Assembly: GCA_964023205.1 (NCBI GenBank)
Contig: OZ026837.1
Span: 10,752,670 to 10,816,669, forward strand
Source: Lutraria lutraria
Taxonomy: Eukaryota; Mollusca; Bivalvia; Venerida; Mactridae
Direction: 5' to 3'
DNA length: 64,000 bases
A model generated the notes under the pieces. The model did no database searches. It was not told the DNA's origin and was given only the letters and a program-made list of their open reading frames with translations. The translations under genes and the position numbers were made by a program. Of the stretch, positions 22,701 to 36,114 are shown piece after piece (positions within the stretch are counted from its first letter, which is position 1; the number at the start of each line of letters is the position of its first letter).

Positions 22701-25700
22701 GTCATAAATAGTTTTCAAAGTTCAATTGATAACGAAAGTAGGCATAAATAAAGATTTTTAAAAAAGAAACTCAGTTTTAAAGTTTAATTCTTAAGCCACC
22801 CAGTTGTTGATATTTATTTTACGTATAAGATATTGGTGACATTGAGAAGGTAAATTTGTAAATCGTGTCAGTGTAAAAGAAAAACTGATTAGCCCGTTCT
22901 ATTTGTGTAATTATTTATAAAAATAATAATTATAATCACAAGTTTGAATTAGAGTTCCCTTAATCATATTTGAACACACTTTACATTCAAATAACAAACC
23001 AAATATATCAAAATGGTGCCTAGGCTAAAGTGCTTCATTTTCTTGCAAAGTAACCTGGCAAAAATGTACAGTCATAGTATCTACTTGTATAAGTTCATGT
23101 AATGTATTATACATGAAACGCCCACATAACAGAGAATGAGAAAAAATGGCAGTTTTTCTTATTATATATAACATGATCGACAATTTCATGCTCATTTTCA
23201 AAACCCAAAGTGTTTGAATCAATACAAAGGTTTGTTAAGTTTTTTCCATTATGTTCAGTGTTTGTATCGATCATATCTTGTGAACAATTTGTTCCGTCAA
23301 TAAATCAGGTTGGCTGTACTGGGACAGTGTTGAACACTTGCTATGTTATGTAAAAATAATCCTGAGACAGAATCCCAGCTGTTAATAAAATCAATCAGTA
23401 AAGTTGTCCTTAAAAAATGTTTGGTTTGCGGTTTCGCGATAAAAAAAAATTACGGATAAGAAGCTAAGCATTTTTATTTTTTGTTAGCATCACAATTATA
23501 CTTGTTCTAAAACCGAAACACTTAAAAAAATATCAAAATCGCTACAAAAATAATTGATTTTGAGTCGGCGGCGGATTTTTGAAGGAACCAGTCGTGTTGC
23601 TTTAAACCTAGGTGTCTTAATGAATGGTCTGAGATTATTTTGAAATAGAAAATATAGGAAAACAATACAGCAACATACCGGAAACTTATTTCCGTCTTTT
23701 TATTGATTAACCGTACTCTAATGAAGTTGATATAATAAGAATAAAGTATTTTTTTTAAATGATTGATTCATAAATTTGTCTCTGAACTACTGAACTGAGC
23801 ACGCATCAATCAATTTAAAATCTTCACCAAGAGATTTTTCAATAATTATGATGAAATCATTATTGAGTCCTCTTATTTCGAAACGGTTTCTATATATGGC
23901 TTTAAATCTTACCATGTATACAGACGTGTTTCTTCAGGGCATCTACATTTCAATACCATTTTCGTCTAAACAAAAGGTATGGCCTTCCTCCGTCTCGGTC
24001 TCTGTATATCTATACTACCCCATATCAATTATAAGAACAGTAGAGGTATGACCGGAGACCCAGGTCGTGGTCCAGTGGTTAGTGAGCTGGTCTTGTTACT
24101 CGGCGATCCGGATTTAAATCTCTGTCACGGCTGGTCATACTATATCTATGAACATTTGACAACAATGTCGAGTTTCCTTGATATGTGGAGAAGCTGCCGG
24201 TTGCTTGTGGAAGGATAAGTTAGTACTTGTTAGAATACAGTCCAGGAAAACTGGTTAGGTGAGTCGGCCGCTGTATACAAAACTGAATTATCGTTAAAAA
24301 CGGTGTTATGCCCACTGAATATGAATAAGAGGCAAGACCTCGTTAATATAAGTACAGATAACTCTACCAGAAAGAAACATGCACGGGTGCAACATTTTTT
24401 GCAAGGGAAATTTTTCATGTTTTTTATTTAATAACAACTGGATTTACGTGTTTTACCGTTACATTATCTTTAATCCGCTATTTTGACAGTTAAATGTTAT
24501 CGAAATTCAAAAAAAATATCTACGATGGCAAATTGATGAGTTGTCAATGACTTAGCTCTAAAATCGTAATCATATTAAGGCAAACCATTTTATTATAATG
24601 ATTGCATTTGGGAGAATACGATCATTTCAAAGGGCATTATTTTTTTATTGAATAAAATAATCACATATGACTTTGGCAATTTGATTTCAAATCTAAGATA
24701 AATATCACAATGCATTATTGCGAATTATCATATTTCTAATGCATTGCAATATTTTAGGTTAGTGTGACCCAGTTAATCAGTTAAGAGATAATACATCATT
24801 GATATTCCATTGATAGCAACAACCTTGCTGAAAACGTGAATTTTCAGTGAATTTGCTTTCGGAACGATAAATCGGTCACAAGTTCATTATACTTCTGACA
24901 ATTACCGTAATGTTATACTTCAAAAATAAGTTTTAAGTAGCCTGATATACGTATTGTCAAATTCTATAAAAATACGGGATCAAGTTAAACATGACATGAG
25001 TGTTTGTATTAACTTCTTATTAGCCTTCGATTATTTTTTTGGATAATTTCGATTAGTGGAACAATGAGTCAACATTGCAGAAATAAACATCATCAAGGTT
25101 TCATAAAGGGGGCATGGGAAATACATGTACAAATGTATATTACTTATCGCGTGCGCACGCAATAACTATAGCGAGCCCACGCGATAAATAATCTATTTCC
25201 AGTGTCCCTTTTATGTCACCGTACATCATAGAACAGATTAAAAATATATACAATAGACGAGTGTTCTAAGAATCTTAAACGGTTCTGCATAGTTTCCTAG
25301 AAATGCCAACTAATTAAAAATAATTTGAATAAGAACCAATCCATCAAACATAAACATTTGTCTTTTATACTTTCATTTTACGTACATAAATCTACAAACT
25401 TTTATTTTGATCACACTGATATTTCTATCAATATTTTTACTTCAGTAATGTATACATTATTATGTTGTATAAGAACATGTTAATCTGAGGTACACACTGA
25501 ATATATTAGGAATATAAAACCACATGTACTTGAGACCAGATCAAATAATAATTTTGTTTACGATTACATTACCTGACAGCTCCTATTTTTGACGTCGAAA
25601 TACGAAAATACTTGATCACGAATGATACTTCAAAAGTGCCAATTGTGTGTTTAGAATAAAAAGAAGATTAGAGACCAGCCTTTCCATACTTTATTTTGTT

Positions 25701-28700
25701 CTAATAAACAAAACATAACTAGTTTTCCTGCCTAATATATTACATAAGAAGTTTTAATTTATCGATATTGTATTTCTTCGTATACTTTGTGTGTTTGTAG
25801 TCACGTGTGAATGATTACGTCAAATTGCTGATAAAATTTAATATCATCATGGAATAAGTTATTTCAATAAAATGTTAGGGGGAAATATTCCAGTTAAAAA
25901 TGAATATTTTTCTTATGTATTATTAGTTAAATGGCTTCCTGTATTATTCATTTAAAGACGTTTCCTACAGTTTCCTTTTTTCACAAAGACATATAGGCAA
26001 AATGAAAACTCTTTCATAGATTTTTTAAGACTTTGCATGATCATAGCATATGATAACAGACCCATATTAAGTGAAAAAAAATGGGTTTTGGCGAACTCTT
26101 TTTAATTATCTGCCCTTAATTTTAAATTTTGGGCTGATTTTCCATTTTACTGGAAACAGTAGCAAATGTCTTTAAGTTGAATTTTGAATCGATTTAATAA
26201 CATTAAATGCTCGATTCTACGTTAAACAATGAAATCGATAATATAATTATGAACAATCGCAATATATAAGATTTGAAACGATATATTTTTTTATATAAAA
26301 TTCAACACATACCAATCATTATATAATAATATTGAAAATATAGCGGTCTTAAAGGGGCTGATAAATTTAATACACGTAATGGTTTAATCATCGCAATAGA
26401 TTGAAGATTACATACGCCAGACCATACCAATTTATTTATTTTAGACTTATTACAACTTTAAACATTTTGACATTAACGCGTTATTTGATTGAATCCAGGC
26501 CATCATTAATAAATATTGGCTTGCATTTACGGGTCCGTCTCAATCCTCCCCCACATTTTTTTCCATTTTAGCAAAATATGTTTTTCGTGTTTTATTCCAG
26601 CTTTCCACTTTCTTTACCAGCAAGTAATGTTAGCAAAGATACCTACATACCTGTTGTAAAAGGTTTTGGGTCGTATAATCGCAAACCAACATTTTTATGG
26701 ACGGCCTAGTCTGGCACATAAAATGACGAAAAATCAAATAAATTGTTGATCTCAAGATGTAAGATTGGTCAAATATTGCAAAATTATTACACAAATTTAA
26801 ATAAATCATTTTAATAAAAATGAATATTTAGGTATCTAACTTGTATGTTCAAATATTGAATTATTGCTACATGTATATTAAATCCCATTCGTGTAGAGTT
26901 AGAATGATATGGAAGTATTTCAACTCTTATCAATAAATTAGATTTTATTGTCAAATTTGGGGTTAAATTTAAACGCTGGATTCCGTGCGGATTTTAAGTC
27001 CATTTCTTATCGAAAAATCACTCAGTCAAGCTGTCTTTACAAATAAACAGGATTAAATGAAGATAAAATATAGTTTACGCTTCGACTTCACAATATCCCA
27101 TATTGATATGTGATTGAATGCGGTTTGTAACCGGATAAAGCGTCAAGCATTGAAATGTTTCATGTTTAATGATATATGCTTATATAATTTACTGACTTTA
27201 TTCAATACAAAACAAAGAGACACTGGGCAAAGATACCATCAAATTGTAATATGTTAACATAATATATGACAATAGTGAACTGTATCTTAATCTGTAACAG
27301 ACTACTGAATGACTAATTTGTTCGAGGCAATTACAGTCTTTATTGTATAGATATACTGTGCAACCTCTCCAAAGCGACTCCCTTTTGGGGTAGCATAATA
27401 GCGTTGTTGTTGAGAGGTTGTTGCTCTATAGAGAGGTTATATTAATAGTTAAATCGTGCAGAGGTTAAAATATCATGCTATTGTTAAAGGGATATTGTTG
27501 CGCAAGAGAGGGCCGCTCTGTAGAGGTTGTACTGTACACGTATTCATCGTAATAGCATGTTGATTAACTTGAACTAATTTACAAAAATAAAGCATGATCT
27601 GTTTTGATAAACTATTGTCAAATAAGGCGTTTCTAGTAATTATAATTGATTTATTGATATGACCAAACTTCTATGTAAGATAAAAACACGTACATGTACA
27701 GTGAAACTCTCCGGAGTGGCCCTCTGTAGAGCAACAACCTCTCTATAACAACACCTTCAAAATTCCTAAGGTGATATTTACTGTAAATTTAATCTCTGTA
27801 CAGCAACAACCTCTAAACAACAGCCAATATTTACAGCTCCCACAGCGTCTTGCTCTACAGAGGTTGTACTGTATACATTTCGAAAAAGGATGATCGATGG
27901 TCTAGTGGTACTCGTAACACGCTGCTTTACTGAACGAAAGATCGTATCATCGTATCTCGACTTCACTTTCCTTATTTCTCAGGGACGCTTTTTCATCGTC
28001 CCCATCTAAACTATCTAGCCTGATACTGTGTCAAAAAATCATGGGAAAAAGGGACGAGGCTTGTGTCAATGCTTTACATCGGGGGGCGATAAGGAACCGG
28101 AAAACTATTCGAAATAAGATTAGGGATATAAACACCCATTTCTCATTATCTTATCTCCCCTCACTCTGGGCGGCTGTCGAATGGGCCGTTTAATAACAGA
28201 TGAACATAACTTGTTTTTCTTCATTCCAATTCACATGATGCGTCTCCATAGAGAATCTAAAGGTTATATTTTGCAGTTTATTACCACTGTAGTTTGGTCT
28301 CATGTTGGTATATACATATAGTTCACATCCATTTACTATCTGGCTAAATTTGTGTGAATATTGTGATTAATCGTTGTTTTACCTTTGTAATAAAACAAAT
28401 TTTAAGTAGCAATGTATTCATTTTGACATTTGGTTATGGCAACTTTAGTAATGCCCATAAACTCAATGAGCCTTTTGAGAACACATTTTGATGTGAACAT
28501 TTTATCGTTTTCAATTGCTAGTTACTGTATACAGTTAATTCACACTAGGCGACAATGTCAGTGCCATGCTTACCTCATTGCATGACTTAGCCTAAAAAAG
28601 AAGAGCTAATTTTCAATTACTATTTTTACTTTTATTGTAAATGAGTTAAAAATTTGAAAGTTATATTTTCGACACAAGCAATACATGATGACAATAATTT

Positions 28701-31700
28701 ATCAGCTCTCATCTTCAAAACTGAAGGAAAACATCTTTTCATGGAAATTGTTAATTTTTGTGTACAGTACAATGTATAATTTTTAACTGAAAACTTGTAA
28801 GAGTATACATGGATATAAATAGAGCCTCCGTGACCGAGTGGTTGTGGTTTCTGACTTGTAATCAGTTGTTCCTCATTGCTGCGAGTTTAAATCCCGCCAC
28901 GACAAAACTTCCCTTGCGAGGAAGGTAGATGGAGTCCCCCCCCCCCCCCCCCCCCAAACAAGCTAGACAGTCGCTATATGATCCTGACCGTTTGTGCAAC
29001 TTTAACCTTTAGTGAAAAAACGGCTATGGAGATAGACATTGCTCAAAACTTAAAAGGATGCATTTTTTCATTCTACAATGGTTTCCAAATTTCAGGGTAC
29101 TTACGAAACCAATGTAAAGAAAGCACAACGTGAGTCAGAACAATTCCAGGGTCATAAACAACATGTACGGGACATGACTGACACTCTGAGAACTATTGAA
29201 CGTAAAATAAGATACCTTAAACGGATATTGTACGTCAAGAGTCACCCAGCAACCGTGAAAAAAATATTCTTCGAAGGTTTTGCACCTGGTGAGAAACTCG
29301 ATTTTCGAGGTAAGTTGAATGTTCATGGTAATTACAAGGTTTTATATTGTTACCATATTTTAATGAAATATCATGTGTGTGCCGATCCCTATTTGTTTGG
29401 AGCTGACTAATTTCCTTACAGCAATGTTCAAAGTACGAAACTATTTGTTGACAAATGAACCTCCAAAGAACAAAAGGTTTAGTTAGAAAAAGTGAAAGGA
29501 AATTCTTGCCACCTATACATATCCATTTCTTTTGTCAATTAGCCATAACCCATTGTTAGCTTTCACGGCTGGTCACTATATTTCAGGCCTTATCAGTTGC
29601 TTATGCCTTATGTTTAATGTATGTAATAAACTGTTAAATAAATTAAAGTAATTTAAATGCGTAATTTGATGCTTACTTAATTACTTGTTTGCGGATATTA
29701 CATTAGAAACTACGAGTTGAAAAAAAGTTAATGTGACATGTTTGTTCCATGCGCTAGAAATTTGATTTTTCATTAACAAAAAAAAACATTTTTTGTGTTT
29801 ATATGTTTAAGAATTTTCATATTTACAGCACGGGCTTCCATAGACCCACCAGGTATATAATTAAAGACTATTTAGAATAGATTCGGATTCTCCTTATTCT
29901 TTTTCTTACACTGTCTACAATATTACGTTCTGCTCTTGAACCCCAGTACCCTTTGAACGTCATCAGCATCTGAGTCATCCACTTTTTCATCATCAAAACA
30001 TGACGACAACAACAATTATGATAATGACAAGCGGCACTACCATCATCATTATGACTATTACCTTAGTTATCATCTGCTACTGCAACAGCGGCAACGTCAT
30101 CTTCATCATTATCTTCGATGATATTTGATTTGTTATCATCGTCAGAAGCATCTAAAACATCATCATAATTATACTAATATACAACAATCTTTTTTTGTTT
30201 TTTTAAATTTTATTTAATATTTTGTTTTACTAGTTATTTTACAATATCAGGGGTCTGTAAATTTGCATCTGACAGATACAATATATATACAATCTATCAA
30301 TTTCTAGCTTTTTGAGATTCTACATTCCTTGAACCTAGAACCTTTACCTATATCAGTAACATCCTTGCGGTTACCTTGTAATCTGTTACCGCCTGTTTTA
30401 GTTTCTGTTCCGTATCATAGTTCCACTTACCTTCACCTCCAACATCTCTTTATGTGATGCTTTTACACTGTCTCCATATACCTGTTCTGGTGCACTAGAA
30501 TTATCCTGTAGATCTTGCATTGTAGTTCTTAATTAACTATAAACCTGAATTATGTATTTGTTCTCTGCATCGAAAGACTTATTTAAATGACATTTCCTCC
30601 TACATGCTGCTTCTATTGCTAATATTATTTCCATTTTGTAATTAACTCAACATCTTATACATTGACATAATATATTTTATTATGAAGAATGCAGCGTATA
30701 TACCCAATTATTATCATTAAATGACATATGAATTATCGCAACGCCTATGCGTAGCCATTGTGGAACATCTGTGTCAAAACGATTTCCAGTTTTTATTTAG
30801 AATAGGTCTTTGTTTATACAACATACCAAGTTTAGTCAGCTTGCTTTAAGTAAACAAAACAAGTTTTAAATGCCAAACTATAGGATGGCTGTTACAATCT
30901 TTAACTATGCTAATACCCATACTTCAAAACCTAATCCGATGTGGACAGATCAATGATAATATACTAAATTATGATAAATGACATTGGTCTAAATCATATG
31001 GATGGGTACTGCGAGTATTGTGGTATGACATATTCACAGGAATTTCTGGAAATGTATATATGGGCATAGGTTTAAGCTACCAAATATCACATGGTGCCTT
31101 TTTACACCAATGTCTTCATTATTTTGCGTTAGGTAAAAAGTGCCATGTCAGATTGTACCATCTCCCACGGACAAAAATGCTAATTTAATTCATTGTGAAT
31201 TATTTTGCCACAACTTAAAAGGCAATAAAATATTCTTAATAGATTAAGTAAATTATGAAAATTCTTATTGGGCAAATATATGATACAGCATTGTACGATG
31301 ATGCCACTTTTCAGTAAAAAAACAAAGCGTCAAACCCTGATTTTTTGTGACATATCGAAATGCGATTCTTGAAAACATGAAAAATAGATTTAGCACCTTT
31401 TTGCTCTAAGGGGATGGTATAGGTAAAATGATTGTAAAAATGCATTTTCTTTGTAAAGCTGTACAAACATCAACAAAAAGTTATACATGTGTGTTACATA
31501 TATCACCTCTATGACAAATGGTAAAAGTTTACATCTCAGCTATGTACACTAAGATATACATTTGTATTTCATTTGTCTACATGGTATGTTCTTAACCAAT
31601 TGTTTGCACTAAGAATGTGCGAATTCGTTTGATCATTTATGTGCGCAATTAAGTTTTGGACGAAGCAGAATATGGTCATAAACATGAACGTACTTAAATG

Positions 31701-33481
31701 CTACATCATACTGGTGTCACTTTAATAACAATTAAATGACAATACGAAAACAATACTTTGTTTTCATAACATTGCTTAAGTTTACAAATGTATTTAAATG
31801 TTATAGTAAATACAAACAGGTTAATAAAGATATTTAGCGTACTTTTATTGTTCTACTCACTTTATGATTTGTTGAGATGGTGCCAGGTTTGATACAATAA
31901 TATGACAAGGCACCAAAACGTGAGCCTCGTTGCCCATCATATTCCAGTGTCCATACTATTGGTCCAAGTAATTTGTACAAAAAAATGTCATGAACAGAAT
32001 TATTCAAGTGAAGGTTGTTCTCCTTATTTTAGATACATTACGTGAAGCTATCGATGTAGCAGCTCACGGTGTAGGAAAGGATTGGAACAAGATGTATCAA
32101 ACTCTTCCATTTAATCCTCCCAGAGATCCCTTCTTACGTTCTCAAGACATGGAAAGTGAGTACATTTTTACTAGTAGATCTATCTTTTAGTTTGAATGCG
32201 TCACAATTGTGACGTCATTTCCTGTGCTCCGTTCTTCGCAAAGGCATATTGAACTACTGCACGGACGAGACGGTTTTTGCGAGCAGGTACATCCGATATC
32301 TTCATGTTTCATCCGGATTTTGTTCATTTGCATTAACATTCACGACTTCAGTCGACAGTCTACCTTAATACTAAACTGGTTCCCGTTGACTTGAATGTAC
32401 AAAATGGAACGGGAACCAGTTAACATTAATACCCGGTGTAATGATAAAAATGTACAGTAAAACCCAAGAACACGAAACCCCTTCCGGACTGTGCTAAAGA
32501 TCTAGTTTTCAGAGAATTTCGTTTTCAGAGAAGTTTGATAAATTCCGGGAAAATGGGACCTGAAAATACAAATGTAGTCCACTTAAACTGAATTCCGGTT
32601 TTCAGGGAGTCCGGTTTTTTATGTAGTCCGGTTTCAGGGGTTTACTGTATAATACTTGAAGTAAAACTTAAAGCAGTGGCTATATATGTATGAGCCCGCT
32701 CAATAGTTGCAACCAGTCAAGAGGTTCATAAATCTTCTTTCTGTAATAGACTTAAAGTTATTCGGATTACACCATTGTTTGATTGGATATGCAAGCAGAT
32801 CTACACGCAGACACTGTGGATTAAAATAATGCTCAAGTACATGTTTAATATGCATTCATATATGCCTTTAGATCAATTGGTGGTCTAATGACATTACCAT
32901 ATATACTAAATGACCTTACCAGTAATTTTACCAGGTTTCAAGTATTAATGACATGAAGTCTACGTTACATACCAACTTTATGCACCCAGGTTTTACTGGT
33001 TACAAATAAATTGACAAAACATGAGCTAACATAACTCAGATTTTACGCTTTAGAAAACACACAAAGAGCTAGATGGAACTTTTTATCAGATAGATGTGCG
33101 AGAAAATCTGTCCAAAACCAGGATCTTGAAGCTGACAATGCTTAAGGTGGAACCAAACGATTGAAATAACGTCGTTTTCGACGTCAAGCCGGTCCTTTTT
33201 ACTATATTGATAGTGCGGGTTAGTCTATATCTAAAATGCTCTTTTGTTAATTCGCTCACTTAGATACATTTGGAATGTTTATTTTCGTGTTTTCAGTGTT
33301 AGATATGGATTTTAAGAGCGTACATCCTCCCTCAGAACAGATGGCGCTGCGATCTCTTGACAAATGGAAGAGCTTGAGTAAAGTGACGTCAGTGAACGCC
33401 CTCGTGAGGACTTTGAAAACCATAAAGAAAACAGACGTCGCGAAACAGATCGAGAAAAATGTACTGACTGTCGTAAACTAG
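19702..33481 (+). CDS. Coiled-coil protein with C-terminal death domain
   Basis: Four exons join in phase: 19702-20826, 29096-29309, 32033-32155, 33297-33481, giving about 548 residues. The ATG (A at -3) is the first after an in-frame TGA at 19672. Residues 1-375, from one large exon, are mostly helical and charged; from about 230 on they look like coiled coil. Exon 2 continues it (RESEQFQGHKQHVRDMTDTL) and ends with GFAPGEKLDF. Residues about 447-548 form a death domain: LREAIDVAAHGVGKDWNKMY has the G-x-DW of helix 2, then SEQMALRSLDKWKSL and NALVRTLKTIKKTDVAKQIE match the later helices. Death domains mediate homotypic assembly in apoptosis and innate immune signalling. No kinase, TIR, caspase or receptor part is present, so an adaptor or scaffold role is inferred. 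The exon 1 donor (AAG|GTATTG) is weak; without it the frame stops after 381 residues, giving a short isoform. Extra exons in the 8.3 kb first intron cannot be excluded. Confidence 0.8.
21821..22052. other. Intron sequence without recognised features
   Basis: Part of the 8.3 kb first intron of the death-domain gene (20827-29095). Apart from the repeats listed separately, that intron is AT-rich sequence in which I see no exon with good splice sites and phase. Confidence 0.4.
22053..22390 (+). repeat. Dispersed repeat, family D, copy 2
   Basis: Second copy of the element at 3735-4049, same orientation, slightly longer because of a T-rich insertion and an inserted segment near 22115-22160. Confidence 0.6.
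24062..24137 (+). repeat. tRNA-like SINE fragment
   Basis: A-box-like TGGTCCAGTGGTTAGTGAG and, about 45 nt later, a degenerate B box (GGATTTAAATCTC). It continues into non-tRNA sequence. It lies within the first intron of the death-domain gene. Confidence 0.4.
25146..25190. repeat. CpG-rich inverted repeat
   Basis: TATCGCGTG and CACGCGATA flank a short centre that also contains GCGCACGC, so the stretch can form a hairpin. It stands out because the surrounding intron is very poor in CpG. Confidence 0.45.
25965..26145 (+). mobile_element. Partial foldback element related to the one at 43681
   Basis: Segments including AGACATATAGGCAAAATGAA, AGACTTTGCATGATCATAG and TTATCTGCCCTTAATTT match the element at 43681-44095, mainly its reverse complement. 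One arm appears to be missing or decayed. Confidence 0.5.
27354..27536 (+). mobile_element. MITE-like element, family A, copy 3
   Basis: TA-bounded, left end CTGTGCAACCTCTCC, right end GAGGTTGTACAG-like (GTAGAGGTTGTACTG). Same orientation as the copy at 315. Confidence 0.7.
27697..27873 (-). mobile_element. MITE-like element, family A, copy 4
   Basis: TA-bounded, in the opposite orientation to copy 3 and only about 160 bp from it. Left end CAGTGAAACTCTCC, right end CAGAGGTTGTACTG. Confidence 0.65.
27885..27963 (+). repeat. tRNA-like SINE fragment
   Basis: GATGGTCTAGTGGTA resembles the A box of glutamate/aspartate-type tRNAs, but the B-box position (AAGATCGTATCATC) is degenerate. Probably a decayed SINE head. 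Confidence 0.35.
28824..28903 (+). mobile_element. tRNA-derived SINE head
   Basis: Begins GCCTCCGTGACCGAGTGGTT (A box) and has GCGAGTTTAAATCCCGCC at the B-box position, with matching acceptor-like ends. It is followed by GAGGAAGGTAGATGGAGTCC and a run of C. Confidence 0.55.
28937..28955 (+). repeat. Poly(C) tract
   Basis: An uninterrupted run of about 19 C, directly after the SINE head. Length may be unreliable in sequencing. Confidence 0.85.
29829..29852 (+). CDS. Candidate 24-nt microexon of the death-domain gene
   Basis: Preceded by TTTACAG and followed by GTATAT, this 24-nt segment fits the phase-1 junction between exons 2 and 3 without shifting the frame. It would insert ARASIDPP just before the death domain. 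The upstream polypyrimidine tract is modest. Inclusion, alternative use or chance cannot be told apart from sequence alone. Confidence 0.4.
29990..30175 (+). repeat. Degenerate CAT/ATC trinucleotide-rich tract
   Basis: Imperfect (CAT)n and (CAA)n repeats inside the second intron of the death-domain gene. No open frame of note. Confidence 0.6.
32377..32424. repeat. Inverted repeat (AACTGGTTCCCGTT)
   Basis: AACTGGTTCCCGTT and AACGGGAACCAGTT lie about 20 bp apart and can form a hairpin. The same AACGGGAACCAGTT word occurs at 2221, so this is a small dispersed element. Confidence 0.6.
32453..32649 (+). mobile_element. MITE-like element, family C, copy 2
   Basis: TA-bounded, from CAGTAAAACCC to GGGGTTTACTG, with the GATAAATTCCGGGAAAATGGG landmark of the family; slightly longer than the copy at 8324 owing to repeated GTCCGGTTT units near the right end. 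Confidence 0.65.
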
Positions 33482-33897
33482 CAGAAGATACATTCAACAT
33501 TTGTGGGAAAGAAGCTACGCATATTAATTACAGACAGTGACCAATGCCTCTTTATTATTGAAAAATGGGCGGAAGGTGTTATATTTGTCATCAGTTGATC
33601 CGTATTCAACATCGTTTTATTTCAATTTACCACAATCTTTTGTTGACGGTCTCTGAAATTTCCATGCAAGTTTTGAAAATTTGATTTTTTATACATCTGT
33701 TATCATTGTTTTAATCACAAAATAACAACAAAATAGGACAGTACGCTATTGTGTTTCTGCTCGTACTGTACCAGTTATCGGATGAATGCGAATATTTTTA
33801 CTCAGCTCTACGTGAAATGTAAAAGTTTACATACATTGGTTATGGCCATTCATCAAACAGATGTGTATTACACAAATCAATTTAATGAAATTAGTAT

Positions 33898-33937
33898 GTC
33901 TGTCCGTCCATCTGTCTGTCTATCTGTCTGTCTTGAT
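33898..33937 (+). repeat. (CTGT)n-like microsatellite
   Basis: Imperfect CTGT/CCGT/CTAT tetranucleotide repeats in the probable 3' UTR of the death-domain gene. Confidence 0.75.
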
Positions 33938-34022
33938 TGTTTGCATCGCGTAATTAAACCTCCTCACGATTTTGTTAATATTAATACATTTTTTACTACT
34001 TGCCATAAGTAAGTTTTAATTT

Positions 34023-34028
34023 AATAAA
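34023..34028 (+). terminator. First poly(A) signal after the death-domain gene
   Basis: AATAAA about 540 bp after the stop at 33481; another lies at 34955-34960. Which is used is unknown. Between here and 36115 I see only repeat family E (34603-34671) and AT-rich DNA. Confidence 0.4.
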
Positions 34029-34602
34029 ACTTGAGGAGTAAAGATTTTGATCCAGTGGAACTTCCGGCGGAAGTTGTCATTTAGTGTTATTAGTGGGTTT
34101 CTTATCTTCAACATAATATTATCAGATTTTGATCTGATAAATTCAGAACATTACAATGAAAATCATCATATAGTGTATTTTTCCAGTCAATGTTAATTAT
34201 TGTTCATTGTCAGTCACCTGTGGGTTAAGACGAATCGGTCATTTGCTTGGTAAATGATTCAGTCTCTATTTGAAAATTTTTTTTCTGGTGCAGGGAATTA
34301 AAAATGTGTGAATCTCCTAATGACGCTTATATCAGAGTCTGTTCGTCCATTCAGCGACACATTCCGTTGAAGTAATTGACATAAACTATAGTCTATATGT
34401 TGGTTTTGTGTTATTAAAGTGCTTTTAAAGCTAAATCTAGTTGACCATGTTTCTACTATGACTGGCTAGTGCTTCTTTTACAAAAGACATCAATGATTAC
34501 ACTGTATTTCCCATCGTTTTCTAAAATCATCGACCACTTTGCTTCGACGAACAGCCTTACCAGCTGAAGATGCATTAACAACATTCTAGACTTGTTTATT
34601 CT

Positions 34603-34671
34603 CCAATCGGAACTCCTCGGCGTTTGTGTATTCTCAGTGACGGAAATGCCCGGGAATGCCCGAGTAGTTTT
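34603..34671 (+). repeat. Dispersed repeat, family E, copy 2
   Basis: Shares GGAACTCCTCGGCGTTT, GTATTCTCAGTG and AATGCCCGAGTAGTT with the copy at 4245-4326. Confidence 0.55.
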
Positions 34672-36114
34672 CTCCTACTTGCACAACAATGCGGGATAAC
34701 TCGTTATGAATACACATTTTCCATTTTATTTTATATATTTCCGCTTTATAGTTTAAAGTTTGGCATGACGTTAAATACCACAAAATAGGTAGTTCCATAA
34801 TTATACAACCGAAAGTTTATTGCCTAAATTATTATTTGAATGTATTTTTTCGTCTGAACTCAATATAAAGTAAATATGGGCATATGTATGGTGTTATTGC
34901 AGGTGTGTATGTGCTATTTAATTGTTTGTATGTTTTTTTGGTGTTAATGTTATAAATAAAATGTGAAGCAAAATCATGTAATATAAAAGTTGTATTATTA
35001 TCACTTCATCTTATTTTTATACATGTATTACCAATATTTATCACCATATCAACAATAAAAATTGTTCTAAGGAATGTTTTCTACAAGATGAAGCTATCAT
35101 TATTTTAAAATAAATTTGTAGATTAATACTCATAAGTATACATTGATGGTAAGTGTAAACCAGTGCTTTATGTTCATAGATAAGTTTGTTGTTATGGTAG
35201 TACATAATAAATTCTGTGCAGTAATGCTGTGAGAAGTGTCCAAGAGTGTGTGTTTTCGTTCAAACGTATAGATCCGAGGTAGAGCGATTTTCCGCCTAAG
35301 CAATCAGCAGAATTGTGCAGATAGAATTTATTGACCATTAGCTTTCGGAATGAAATAAATATTCGTCTGGATGTAGGTCTGTATAACGCATGCGCAGTAA
35401 ATAAACATTGTTTTTAATAGCGGAATAAAATTAAACAAAATTAAACATTTTTTATACGTGTGAATAGCACGCATTTATTTTACTATGCAGAAAACGTAAA
35501 AACCTGCAAAAATAAATATAAAAAATCCTTGATCCACCAAATTCCAACAGATAGCTGAAAATCAACTAGTCTCAAAGGTCCGTCAATGAAGTGAGGTGTT
35601 TTTCATTCGTCTGCATCTTAGTACATCTCTGTAACAAAGGGAAATAACACAATTAACTTACGTAGTGAGTATTGTATAGCTTTTTATATTAGATCTATAC
35701 ATTTCGTTTACATAACCCAATTTACAAAATTGCTACTAAATTCACGAAAGAAAGCTATCCATATATTATTCAACAATAAAGCTTTTAAGGCTGTTCCATC
35801 TTACCTACCCGATTGTAAACTAACAATAATTGAATAGCCAAAGGCGTCACAGACTTAGGATAGCCAATGGTTCGACTGCCAGGAATATTAAGTGCCAGAC
35901 GACAGATGGACCATGCTTACATTTCCATAACTATACTTGGAATGCATCTATTCCCCAAAAAATCCAGACTTGTTTATAACTCGTTATAACTTTGAAGGAA
36001 ATTCCATTTTGCATTTTGATTAAGTTTGATGGCGATTGGTATATACATGTATATATATTCTGTAAGGTGACAATTTCCATTATGTTAGTAAAATGCGAAA
36101 ACAATATCAACTAG

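Noticed and set aside
5843..28903. tRNA-like units as functional tRNA genes
   Set aside because: Each has A- and B-box-like motifs, but arms do not pair well or the unit runs into SINE-like body sequence.
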